Positions 45,661 to 56,452 of a DNA stretch of 64,000 bases are shown piece after piece. The stretch comes from Agelas oroides. Lineage: Eukaryota; Porifera; Demospongiae; Agelasida; Agelasidae. The notes below the pieces were generated by a model. That model worked only from the letters and a program-made list of their open reading frames with translations, had not been told where the DNA came from and searched no databases. How positions within the stretch are numbered: position 1 is the first letter of the stretch; the number at the start of each line of letters is the position of its first letter. The stretch covers positions 5,622,659 through 5,686,658 of the forward strand of contig OX422187.1 of NCBI GenBank assembly GCA_949130485.1, in the 5' to 3' direction. The position numbers and the translations under genes were made by a program.

Positions 45661-45729
45661 GTAGCTCAGTGGTCAGAGCACTGGCAGCTCAAGCCAGGGG
45701 CACTGGGTTCGATTCCCGGTGACTGCCGG
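45657..45729 (+). ncRNA. tRNA-like unit, likely SINE head or tRNA pseudogene
   Basis: It contains a perfect A box (TAGCTCAGTGG) and B box (GGTTCGATTCC) at tRNA spacing. A five-base-pair anticodon stem CTGGC/GCCAG and a T stem CTGGG/CCCGG also form. The loop AGCTCAA lacks U33, and the acceptor stem (GGTTGTA against TGACTGC) pairs poorly, so it is not a sound tRNA gene. The boxes are intact enough for RNA polymerase III, as in tRNA-derived SINEs. It abuts the inverted-repeat element at 45402-45660. Confidence 0.55.
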
Positions 45730-45891
45730 CAGCTTTTCACTTTCCTCTCCTTCGCCTCAAAACAAACAACCTGTCTTCATTTTCCATTTGATGCAAAGAT
45801 ATTCAAGAACACAACCAGGGTAACACTCTATGGTTAAAACAACCAATTTGTTTTTGCAGTGTTAAGTTTTGACAAAATCACACGTGTCACC

Positions 45892-45940
45892 TAGCCTCAT
45901 CTCCAGGCCCCTCCCCCTGAGGGGCCTGGGGACAAAGCTA
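45892..45940. repeat. 49-bp foldback, TAGCCTCA ends
   Basis: TAGCCTCATCTCCAGGCCCC faces GGGGCCTGGGGACAAAGCTA around a short CTCCCCCTGA loop. Confidence 0.8.
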
Positions 45941-46509
45941 ACGTGTCGCCTAGCGCTTTTTGCCAAAAAAGTGGGTGGTCACTCTTTCAAGGGTTCCACA
46001 TTTAAGGGTGCCCACGAATGCTTACTGTCACTCAATGCCATTCAATCAATTAACAGAAAATAACTAGACAAACAACCGTATAAAACTGAGCTGCCAGCTT
46101 TCGAAGTTCATGGCATGCAACACTCTGAATGATGACATGCCATCATGAGTGTGATGTACAAAGTGAGTGAAGCCACATTAGCTCCAGAAGTTCATTTATG
46201 CAAGGTAACTTGTACTAACATTAGGTAAAGTATAACAAAAAGTTTCTTACCTTGTATGCATAGTGCTTGAGGCTGTGCTCTCACCATTGTAATACCGTAA
46301 GCTCCCCAAAATATGCCCTCGCTTTTTGCATATTATTTTGAGGCAAAAGTGGTGAGGTGGTCTAATATTCAATTTGTCTCTGACTATACACCAGACTATA
46401 CACCCCACCCAATCTGATTAGTTAAGTGCTGTGGGCACTTCTAAAGTTCATGTTTACTTAGAACAAGCTAGGTTATAACATGCAGGTCACAGCTGCGAAG
46501 GAGGAGTAG

Positions 46510-47030
46510 TCTATCTCAGTGTCTAAGTCATCACTGAAAGGATCTCCTTGCTCATCAATATCAGCATCATCATTAGCATTAGCATCATCTATCTTCTACT
46601 TCACTATTAGGCACTGAATCCAGATCCACAGCAGGAAGATCATCACTGACATGGTAATCTTCAGTGCCATCAAGTGTGTTTGCGATTCCGCATACAAGAA
46701 ATGAGTTCACAATTGTCTCTTTCTTGATTGACTCCAATGCTTTAGACACTCAGTTGATAATATCCTGGCGAGTAGGTTACCCTGCTTGGTCTTCACTCGA
46801 TCCTGACGCATCCATTCCTACCAGCTCTGTCTCGTTCATGCTTTCTTTAGATGCCTTGTTTATGCACTTGTCCACAGGCTGTATAATAGAAGTGCACCCC
46901 CCCCCCCCCCCCCCCCCCCAGGAATGATTAGCACATTAGCCTTAAAGTGGTCTTTGGCCATCTTGATGGCATCTTCTGGTTGATGGGGCTTATAGCTAAT
47001 CACACTGCACGGGCTGTCCTCAACTAGTGA
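46510..47030 (-). pseudogene. Pogo-like transposase remnant (C-terminal part)
   Basis: On the minus strand, pieces read LVEDSPCSVISYKPHQPEDA, HFKANVLIIPGG, then after a poly-C interruption TSIIQPVDKCINKASKESMN, and further on ESIKKETIVNSFLVCGIANT and LDGTEDYHVSDDLP. IPGG..TS..QP.D..INK followed by a CGI.N.LDG tail is the end of the DDE domain in pogo/Tigger-type transposases (Tc1/mariner superfamily). Several stops and shifts and the loss of the N-terminal DNA-binding domain show it is dead. Acidic DD-rich sequence follows at the C-terminal side, as usual for the family. Confidence 0.6.
46894..46920. repeat. Poly-C tract
   Basis: About 23 uninterrupted C residues lie inside the pogo remnant. 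The length may be unreliable in assembly. Confidence 0.9.
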
Positions 47031-47622
47031 CTAACAATGGCAGCATCTTTCAGCATCTTTCAGGACCGAGAGCACAGTTCGTGGTCACCATGTCACCATG
47101 TGATGGGCTAGTCAACTTATTCTCCATATTTGGCTTTGTTTGACCAAACAGCTGTGACTACCAGTGATTACAGGAGACAAGTAGAGACAATAGGCTGTTT
47201 AGTTGAGCTCCCAAACATCTGAACTGAAACTGCTTTGATGATATGACTTTGTCTTGGGTTAGTATATGTGTATACTGTCAGAATTCCAGCCAACTCTCTG
47301 CTGGATTAATACACCCTTGGTACAATGCCAACATGAATGTTCCACATACTGTCCTTGTGTATACTTGTACATGTTTATAGGCTCCCTTCCTGCCAGCTTG
47401 CATCAGCTACAGTGTACTGCTTCTCATCATGGAGTGAGCAGTAAGTGCAAATCACATGATGAGTAGGACCCTCAAATATACAGTAGTTTTCGAGTTGGTT
47501 GAGGGATGGCTGGAGATTAGCAAATCACTCATGCGTGCCAAATTATATAATGGCAAGTGCTTATTTTGATGTAGCTCTTGCCATTATTTCGTTAGGTACA
47601 CACGAGAGGTCAGCTACTCTGA

Positions 47623-47911
47623 TAGTCTCATGCCCAGACCCCGCCCTCTCACGAGGAAAAGGGTCTGGTGACTATCGAGCGCTTCCTTTGTTGTGCCAAG
47701 TCAGCAATATTGATTTATGAATAAGTGAATGATTATAATTATCTTTATGATGTAGAGCTATTTCATTGACTAGCACCAACGCTTGTATGATGTTGCGCTA
47801 TTTCATTGGCTTGTTCAGAATCGATACTGCTGACTCGGCACAACCAAGAAAGAGCTCAATGGTCACTAGACCCTTTTCCTCGTGAGAGGGTGGGGGCTGG
47901 GGACGAGACTA
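47623..47911. mobile_element. MITE, TAGTCTCA ends, about 289 bp
   Basis: The left arm TAGTCTCATGCCCAGACCCC, then CTCTCACGAGGAAAAGGGTC and TGTGCCAAGTCAGCA, returns inverted as TGCTGACTCGGCACAACC ... GACCCTTTTCCTCGTGAGAG ... GGGGACGAGACTA. The arms are about 85 bp. The copy at 12439-12660 is a worn sister. Confidence 0.85.
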
Positions 47912-48971
47912 CTACTCTGCAGTCATCCAACTCTGAACAACTACTGTATTGATTAAAACAGGTGTGATTAATAACCAGTGCCTGTGGTAAGCAAACAAAC
48001 AACGCAGACATAAAAACTCTGCTCTTCTCTGCTAGCCTGGTTTGCACATTAGGTTCCAGAGAACAGAGCTGTTTTTCGACTTGAAGTACAAGCTTAGCAC
48101 ATGTCTAGAGTAATGTCCTATCTCCAGTCGGGTGTTTGGTTGGTCAGTTAGTTGCTCGTCATAGTAACAGACACAGTATATTGTGTGAATGCATCACCGA
48201 TGAAACTAGGTCTTCAGAGACCCTATGTGTGCCCATGGGCTGTTGTGGTATGCAGTGTACATTATGTTTCCCTATTAGCAATTCTCCATGAAGACCTAGT
48301 CTAGTCTCGTAACCAGCCTGTGAGTGTCTTGGAGTGTGGTCTTACTGTCAAACCTCCAATGCCCTTCAATTGAGCACATGTACTCCTTCCCAGGCCCTCG
48401 CCCAGCTTACATTGTTTGTAGTCGCATGTACTGTACTGGGAATGAGGCTAGTAAACACAAACACGTGCTTGGAGTCTGCATATGACCAGTCTCCACCATA
48501 TCCAAGTTGTTGATCACATCAAAAATGTTAATTATAAAAGTGCTGGAAATACGGAGGATTGAACTGCTTTGGCCTCTATCTGGTTTTCATGTTGCTGCCA
48601 CATACAGCAACTAAAAATGTGCTGATTTCAAAATTTTTTTACTGCACTGACAAACAGACACAACCTCTTTACACAAGCGTGCACTGGGTAATGCAATGTA
48701 CACACAGCATGCAACCTGTCACAATGGCAATTGTGCACTAGGGAAACATGTAGTTTTGGGAACAAGACACTCTTTACTCAATTAGGAAATAGGGTGAGGT
48801 CCATGTCTGAGTTGGGTTACTGTGAGGTCTATGGGTTACTGTAACACTGTTTTCGGAACAAGACACTGTTAACCCCACTAATCGTACACCCTCTTTTCTT
48901 TCTTCATCAGTATTCTCCCGTGACCTGCCAGTATATATTGATAAGTTCTGTGGCTGCAGTTGCATGCTATC

Positions 48972-51900
48972 ATGTCTCAACTGTATATTGAACCTGATCC
49001 ACCACCACCTGCCTATGGGGATGTGGCAGACAGAGGTAAGAAGATACTCTTGTATGTCACCACAGCCCCTTCATTGTGGGTACCTCTCCTTGCTGTTAAA
49101 ATAACATCATGGGGCAAGCAGGCCTGACATAAGTACTGTACACCATTACGTAACAAGAGCATGGTCATAAGATAAACAGAGTACTAGCATTTGCACAATA
49201 TGGATACTTCTTGGTGGTGTTGTTATAATAACACCAATTGTGCTGAGAACAAAGTCATACCATGCATATATACCATGTGACCAAAGCAAGGTCATACTGT
49301 AAAAACAGGCCCAGTGGAAGCAAAATTGAATTGGTCCGGCCGAGTACATGACTGCATGTGTAAGCACGCAACAGCTTGGGAGGTCCTTTGGAGGCCAAGG
49401 AAAATTTTTTCAAATGTGATGCTCTGAGATCGCTTCTGAGGCCATTTTTGGACCCTTCTTCAGCCTTATCTGTAGCTCTTAGCAGGCTGGATTCTGATTC
49501 AATTTGGCACTTCCACATGCGTCGAATATATGGTCTGGTAGCCTACTGGTTCGAACATCACGTATGTTTCTGCACTAACACGAAATTAGTTCCAGACTCT
49601 CGTGCAGCCGTGCAAGCGACGAACGCTGCAGCCAGGGCCAAACTATGCTATTCGCGCAGCTGCATCAAGCGACAAACGCTGCAGCTAGGGCCGAACTATG
49701 CTACATTAGTCTGGCATCGCCGGCACTTAGCTTGCAGACATGTTTCCAGCCTGCACGAGCATGTGGCCGCTCAAAAATTCTTGGGAAGTCTCAAAAATTG
49801 GTCCGGCCATGGCCTGAGCAACCAGACCGGCTCCGCCGGCCATGAAAAAGAGTACACAACAACATTGACAAGAGCAGGGTCACACACACACCTGGTAGGA
49901 AAGATTATAAGCTGATGAACACTGTTGCCACTGTAGTATATTTTGTGCACTATACCAGTCTCATTCCCAGGCCCCCACCCAACATTCTGTTACATGGCAG
50001 TACATAATTACATGTAAGTGTGGGTGAGCCTACATGATAGCCTCGTTCCCAGGCCGTTCCTGCCTCCAGTTTTTGATCGCTTGCAGTATAAAAACGGAGG
50101 GGAAGGCCTGGGAGAAAGAGTCACGTGCGTGACGTCAGGTAGACGTGAGGGGGGCGGTGCCCGACGAAGAATCTCGAGGTCCTTCCTGTAATATCTTGTC
50201 CAAGAATTTGAGACTGTAACATTCGAAATACAGCGTCAATACAGCTCGTTGTTTGGTAGATTCGAGGCTGATCAACGCAAAGTTTGTGAGTTACAACAAT
50301 CGGGCACCGCCCCCCTCACGTCTACCTGACGTCACGCACGTGACTCTTTCTCCCAGGCCTTCCCCTCCGTTTTTATACTGCAAGTGATCAAAAACTGGAG
50401 GCGGGAACGGCCTGGGGACGAGGCTACCTACTGATATCACTCATGTTATTCTTCCCCATGCTTCCATATTGCAAACAACACAAAGATGGGTAGGGGTCTG
50501 GGACTAAGGTCGGTCATTTCCACAATTTTATTTTGAGGGTAGTGGGCTCTTTTTTGCAAAGGTCATTAACCTAAGAGAGATTCTGCATTTTCACTGATTT
50601 CCCTACAGTCATCACCCACAGTAGACGGTCATTATTTTTTTAACCTGACAGTACCAACTAAAGTGCAGCTCTACTTAAATAGCTTCTCCCATTCCACAGC
50701 TCCTGACGTACCACTTGGAAACAATGAGGGAACCCAACTGCTTGCATCACCTGCAAATAGCGAGAATGGTTGGAAGCACAAGACTTTCAACATGAGGAAA
50801 TTCATTTTGTTGTGGCTTGGCATTAGCCACTTCTATTGTGAGTGGAAGATTGTCAAACCTGTCCAGCCTTTTTTGGTTTCTTGAGAAAATTTTTTTCCCT
50901 GCTGTCCAAATCATGTGATTGGTAGGCATATTAGTCATCCTAAGGTAACTGCATGATATAACTGCATGATATAACTACATTACAGCCTCTTGATTAGCCT
51001 TGACCTTTGATTTGACTCATACAATAAACAATATTTGTAAGGCTGTTCGGTAACCCATAACTGGCCTCATCGGGTGGTCGCTGCAACGAGAATCTATAGT
51101 GCTACAATGAGAAGTCACAGCCATAGCAGTCGTTTATAGATGTTTCCATGATCATAGCAACTATATAATGATTGGTGGAAGCAAACTTGAAATTTTGGCA
51201 AAATGATTTTCAGAGATATTAGCCCACTTTTATTTGCTGTTTTATGATTATTAGCTACCAAACACTAGTTGGGGCAAGCCTGAGCAAGCAGCACACTAGC
51301 AAGTTGAATGGTAGATTTTCATATATATTTTTCTGTCATACGTAATGTGAATTTCTGGTTAGGCTGTAGTTTAACGCAATCGTGCACCACGTGCAGACAA
51401 TAAGTAACATTTTGGCTCTGCATAGTGCATACTACTTTCCAGCACGAACAGTGTGGGCGAAGATGGCGAGGATAGACGCTTGAGAGAAGTAGCTGGAGCG
51501 TGAATGGTTACTGTACGAGGGCTGGAAGTTGTGAAGACAAACATGGCTACTTACAGAATGCAGAAGGCGGCAGAGAGTCTTTGATAGTTGATAGCTGACG
51601 GTGTATTTATCATGCATAGTGACTTTTCGACACCTCTCCTATTTGTGTAAAGCTATGCATGACTAGCCTCGTTCCCAGGTCCCACCCAGCTTTCCGTCAC
51701 TTGCAGTACGGAAAAGCGCGGGGAGAGCCTGGGAGCGAGGCTAATGCATGACAAGCCAGGCAGTGTGTTCAGAGTCAATTTAGGTCAGCAGGAGCCCAGA
51801 CTTAATCTCCGTTAGCTGCAGACTTGCATGACCTGTATGCTGTAACCTTGTAATGTAACTGGTAAAGTCTTAGTTAGGCAATTAAACTGTACAGCCTTGT

Positions 51901-54900
51901 GTTGCTCACTCAGACTCGCCTCACAATGTTCTACATTTACACTAGTTCATTGGCCCTCGTTAAAACCTTGACCAGACTTGACTGGACCAGACCAACCAGA
52001 AGTGCATCAGAAGTACTACATACTAGATAATAGTTGACAACACTTACTGAGCAGTTGCAGTGGTGCATGCTAGCTCTGTGAGTTTGATATATGAAGAAAC
52101 AAGTTCATTAGCGATCACTGATATTAGCAATGGCACCACTTCACGCTCAGAACCAGAATCGGAAAGGTCTGCTCATTGGGCTGGGGTGAAAGTGTACACT
52201 GCAACCAGGCTGGAATCCAGGCATGCTTCCAACTGGCTTTTGATAAGCATTCTGATGTGTGTTTAGTAGAAATGCTAACTGCCCAAGGGCCATTTTTGCA
52301 AGCAGCTGCATTTTATTTCATTTGAGAGAGTTGTAAACAATAAACAGAGAGATTGCAACACCTTTGAGAGTGTTTCATCTAGCAGAAGGGTCTAATGGTG
52401 ACACGGTTAAGCAAATACCTCATTCATACCCGCTTTGTGACCGCTTTTGCAGTGAGTGATCACTGAACTAGTTTCAAAGTGAAGTACAAAGTAGAAACTG
52501 TTCTTGTCCAGGTCGTCAATTCGTCTATAAGATGCCCACCTCAAGGTCGACTATAGTGACTGAAACGCCTCATGATGACTGACATGTATCGTGGCGAACG
52601 GCAGTATTATTCCCGCCACATACTCTAGTCGGACTAGTGGCATTTAGGTATAATGGCCTCAGAAGCAATCTCAGAGCGTGTAATTTTAAAACTTTTTCTG
52701 GCGAACGGCAGTATTATTCCCGCCACATACTCTAGTCGGACTAGTGGCATTTAGGTATAATGGCCTCAGAAGCGATCTCAGAGCGTGTAATTTTAAAACT
52801 TTTTCTGGGGGAGCATGCCCCAGACCCCCTAGCGTGTGCGTGCTTACACACGCACCATCATCGGTGCCTCCCCCCAATCTCAAGTACCTTCCGCCGCCTC
52901 TGCTATGGAACAGACAAGTCTTTCCATATAATTAGCTCAACCAATTAATTGTTTCTGTAAACTAGGGTAGGCTATAAAGGTAAGAATTTGAATCCAGAAA
53001 CATTTTCAGAAACATGCAATCAGGCCACTGGTAACGCCCAGGGCTTGCTAAGCAACACTCACAACTTTGACCTTCAACTGATACATGTAACACTAAAGAC
53101 ATTTATTATAAACAGTTACATTTAAATCATTTCCACATTCCAAATGATTATGACAGTTGCAGCGTACTTGTATTGCCATTGGGAAAGGCAAAGGTACATG
53201 TGTAACAGTGACAGTTTATGCGCAAGTAAATGCTGAGAAAGCTGACACTGCTTGGCTCTCTAACTTCGGAACTGCATTGTACATGAGCACACCGCAGTGA
53301 GAACACTGTTTCCAGTCAATCTGGTCCAGTCCAGTTCAGAATTTAATAAGGACCTTTTTGTCAATGTTACTTACCCAGAAATGATGGTAACTAGCCTTCT
53401 TTCTATGTAATGTGGTGTCATTCCTCAACTTTCTTGTTTTGTTTTTCTTTGCAGCATGTGGCTGTTTCCTTCTACACTTGGTGTTTTTTGGAGGGGGTGT
53501 GGCCATAATTGTTCTCATGCGTAAGTGTGCTACATGTAGATCTAGAGTCATAGTATAAGTTGATGTAATAGTATATGCATCAAGGTATAGTATTGTATAA
53601 TGGAAGGGTATGATGTATAGTCATAATTCTGGAAAGTACAAGTTGATGCATATCTGGCATTTCTCTGCATGTGACATTACAGGTAAAAGTTTTTGCATGA
53701 GTTTGGGAGCAGAGCAGTTTTATTGTCCATTTGAAGAGCAAGCTTTAGCTTAATTAGCAGTGACTGCTACTGCAGAAAGGCAACATTGACAGCTTCACAA
53801 TAAGAAGTGTCAACGGAGACAGGTATCAAAGAAGCAACAACAACAACACACATTTCACACGATGCTAAAAGTTTTCTCAGCATCATAAAGCACACGCTTG
53901 CACACAAACCACGACTATGGTTCAGTGGTGATGGTCTTCAACATACTTAAAACTACTGCTCACACAACGCCATAAGCTTCTATAGTACCTATAGTTTACT
54001 GTTCATAACAGTACACCTCATTCATAGGATTACCAGGTCACATTGTTAGTGATTAGGGTTAGCAATTATTGTAGCAAAGGTTAATGTTGAAATATAGGCG
54101 TTTCAGGAGTGTTAGCTTACCAAGGTAGGAATATTCAAATGCATGGCAAAGTTGCGCACAAGTATTTCACTTGTGCATAAGAGTAAGTGCTAACTAGGAG
54201 GGTCCTGGGAGCTTGCAGCCATTACAAATTATTTGGCTCTCTTTAAGGATTCTGAGACCATTCTAGAATGACTTGAACATGCATAGAGTTGTTACAGTGT
54301 CAAATACATGTTGTCATCTTTACACTTAAAAAGCATGCGCTTGGCCTTGGACGTTACGGTAGATCAACAACACAGTAGCATAGTTTGTCTATTTCTATGC
54401 ATGTGTAATTATTGTAGTGAGTATTAATTATAGAGAAAGTACATGAAAAAAGTTAATTGATACGATATATTACATGAAACTAGGGCAGAGACTTGTAAGT
54501 AAATACAAAAACATACCCAGGTCTGGAACTAAGAATGCGTATGAAGGCTGTTGCAAATTAATGGTGCAGTATCTCTTCATTCTAGTTGTAACAGATGGAG
54601 GCTTTGGAGCTAAAGCTTGTCCATCATTGCCTGCCAAGGCGTTGACTACTGCTGGAGGTGGTGCTGTCATCCTCTGGGCTCTCTTCTGGCCATGTGTGTG
54701 GATCTGGACCCGATCTGACACCCAGCAGCACCAACGCAACTTTGCTCCCATCAGCTGCATTGCCTGGCTACTATCATTGGTCTTTGTAGGGATTGTCTGT
54801 GGTTTGGCAGTCCAAGTGTATCATGATTATGATAGCATGAAGAACATAACTGAATGTATCCCTCCTCACATGAGAAATGTAACCGGATGTACCCTAGTAG

Positions 54901-55031
54901 ATAGTATTGATTGTAACATTTCCTATGTTCCCCTATGGACTCTCACTGTCATGGGTGGAATGATAGTTATATTTGTACTGGTTAGTTGTGTGTTATGTGG
55001 GTGCTTACCATTAGCTGGTCGTGTGTGGTAG
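48972..55031 (+). CDS. Gene D: diverged four-span membrane protein, one PPxY motif
   Basis: Four exons give 237 residues: 48972-49035, 50700-50837, 53455-53520 and 54586-55031, all ending in phase 1 as in genes A-C. Exon 1 reads MSQLYIEPDPPPPAYGDVAD, so one PPxY motif (PPAY) sits within the first 20 residues. Exon 2 takes the place of the PPxY/LFGV exon but keeps only a generic end (HKTFNMRKFILLWLG). Exon 3 (CGCFLLHLVFFGGGVAIIVL) is span 1, as in exon 4 of A-C. Exon 4 codes for spans 2-4, with possible N-glycosylation sites NIT, NVT and NIS and paired Cys between spans 3 and 4. It is recognisable as a paralogue mainly by exon layout and position; sequence similarity is slight. A further upstream exon cannot be excluded: GCTGCAG at 48953-48959 could be a splice acceptor in phase 0. 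Confidence 0.75.
49330..49840. repeat. Composite repeat with ATTGGTCCGGCC at both sides
   Basis: ATTGGTCCGGCC occurs at 49330 and 49798. Between them an imperfect direct repeat of about 65 bp (CAAGCGACGAACGCTGCAGC and CAAGCGACAAACGCTGCAGC) lies at 49613-49700. The left part (49380-49445) carries GATCGCTTCTGAGGCC, inverse to the family at 52650-52800. A 179-codon plus-strand frame across it has no recognisable domain. Confidence 0.55.
50038..50426. mobile_element. Hairpin MITE with 126-bp arms
   Basis: Arms at 50038-50163 and 50301-50426 are 126 bp each and differ at only three sites; the loop is 137 bp. Ends read TAGCCTCGTCCCCAGGCC or TAGCCTCGTTCCCAGGCC. Each arm contains CACGTG and TGACGTCA. 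It lies in intron 1 of gene D. It is the best-preserved large member of the TAGCCTCG group; 9134-9515 shares its outer arms. Confidence 0.93.
50427..50699. other. End of gene D intron 1
   Basis: No repeat or exon was recognised between the hairpin element and the CCACAG splice acceptor of exon 2. Confidence 0.4.
51664..51743. repeat. 80-bp foldback, TAGCCTCG ends
   Basis: TAGCCTCGTTCCCAGGTCCC, CTTTCCGTCACTTGCAGTAC and GGAGCGAGGCTA form an uninterrupted copy of the element that the Copia insertion split at 26148. It lies in intron 2 of gene D. Confidence 0.85.
52110..52400. repeat. Dispersed repeat, copy 2 of 3
   Basis: TAAGCATTCTGATGTGTGTT and GAAATGCTAACTGCC match 33362-33403, and AGAGTTGTAAACAATAAACAGAGAGATTG corresponds to AAAGCTGTAAACACCAAGCGGGAAAGATTG at 33426. 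It lies in intron 2 of gene D. Confidence 0.6.
52592..52805. repeat. 107-bp direct tandem duplication
   Basis: TGGCGAACGGCAGTATTATT starts at 52592 and again at 52699. The two 107-bp units differ by one base that I can see (AGCAATCTC against AGCGATCTC). A longer dispersed family continues to the right (GGGGGAGCATGCCCCAGACC), with relatives at about 20645, 49380 and 61290. Confidence 0.9.
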
Positions 55032-56452
55032 GTAGTGTCAGGTGATAGTGATGATGATGTTGTAATAATACTAACTGGCCGATTGTATGTTTTGTCCTTG
55101 TATGGAAGAATGTAATGAAAGAAAATGTCTGCATAATCAAACTATGACAACAAATCAGCTCCATCACAGCAGTGAATTCGCGGCTATTAGTGTATGCATG
55201 GAATCATGATATGCAATACAATAATATATGCGTGGTTGTACCGAAATCGCTCAAAAATAGGCCCACCCGCGAAAATATGCCCACCCCCCCTTTTTTTTTA
55301 ATGAAGTTGTTGCTTTTCTCTCGAAAGTACGCCCACCTACTTGTGCTGTAGTACATGCGGCAAGAGGCGGTACATTGCAAGAGGAGGGACTAACAAATTC
55401 ATAAAGGCAGGCACCATTTGCCGTTATTGCATAAGTAAGCGCATGACAAAAAAGGCATTGCAGAAACACTGCATACCGAGGTGTGGGCGTATTTTCGAGA
55501 GAAACGAGAGATTACTGCAGGCTACGTTCAAAGAAGCGGAAGCTCCACCCACAATAATGACCGATTTGCGCGTGCGTCTTTCTACTGTACACCAGCAATC
55601 AGCTAGAAATGGACTCGGCTACATCTCCCACCATCGATAGTCAGGCAAGACTGCATGTTTGTGTCTATGTTTCTTGTTGTTATTATTATAGTTCTGCTGG
55701 TTTGAATTTGGGAAATTGCAACGCAGTAGGCGTTACGTACCGTCATAGGGACCGTTACGCAGCCGGCCTATGATTATGGTGGGGGGGGTATAGTTATAAG
55801 GGCTGGGCAGGTAAAATTGAAGTTGTAGTGGTGTGTGGGACCTATACTTGAACTTTTTAATGCGCCGTATATCAGGATCGAGTTTATAGGCATAAATCAG
55901 AGAGTATACGGCCGACTTGATAAGTTTATGCATGCACCATATTCTGATCAAAATTAATGGTCGGTGGCTATCATGCAGTCATGTTCTCATTGCTCTTCAG
56001 CTTCAAAATATAGTAATATCTATATAACCTGTGCTATTTTTCCGTGTCATAGAAATATATGTTTACAAGAAAATAGGTTCAAAATAAGTAATGTGGAATG
56101 ATAGATGTGTACATCATATTGGTATAGTATACAGACAAAACTATCCATTTTCATTCACCATTGTGGGCTTGCTTAGGCTCACAATTCTGTAACAGTCAAG
56201 TTCAGTTTACCATCATGATCATGTGACACGATTGCTTGGGAGGATGAAGTCAGAACTGCCATAGTTTGTACAGTAGCAGTCTGCATTGTCTTGCCAAGAC
56301 AATCAGTGAGATACAAATTTAATTCCATGCGTTGTAGCAATAATGATTATGCAATCTATTGCAAGAGGTATAGCTTTAGCTAACTGTGAATATTCTACAA
56401 ATGATATAAGTTAGTATAAGCATAGTTTTCTTGACCTTAAAGTTGTGTATGC
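55032..56452. other. Intergenic spacer between genes D and E
   Basis: An element with inverted ends is suggested by GAAAATATGCCCACC / CTCTCGAAAGTACGCCCACC (55274-55335) and GGTGTGGGCGTATTTTCGAGAG (55481-55501). The first exon of gene E may start at 55609. The rest is AT-rich with nothing recognised. Confidence 0.45.
55609..55644 (+). other. Candidate alternative first exon of gene E
   Basis: ATG opens MDSATSPTIDSQ and ends CAG|GCAAGA, a good GC-AG type donor, in phase 0. This would join an exon 2 starting after GCAG at 56461 (VEAPVYRRSG), giving a 216-residue protein with the same 0/1/1/1 phases as genes A-C. There is no independent support. Confidence 0.25.

Larger units (their letters stand above)
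39647..48971. other. Intergenic spacer between genes C and D
   Basis: This is 9.3 kb, the longest gene-free stretch. It is a mosaic of repeats listed separately (CATGCATG clusters, TAGTCTCG elements, nested inverted repeats, tRNA-like unit, pogo remnant). An inverted pair also links 39895-39945 and 43432-43480 (TTCACTTTGTTCACCGA against TCGGTGAACAAAGTAAA). I found no TMEM272-like exon in it. Confidence 0.5.

Noticed and set aside
45657-45729. Functional tRNA gene
   Set aside because: A and B boxes are good, but the acceptor stem pairs poorly and the anticodon loop lacks U33. It is kept only as a tRNA-like unit.
49376-49915. 179-codon plus-strand frame
   Set aside because: It lies across dispersed and tandem repeats, has no domain, and sits inside gene D intron 1.
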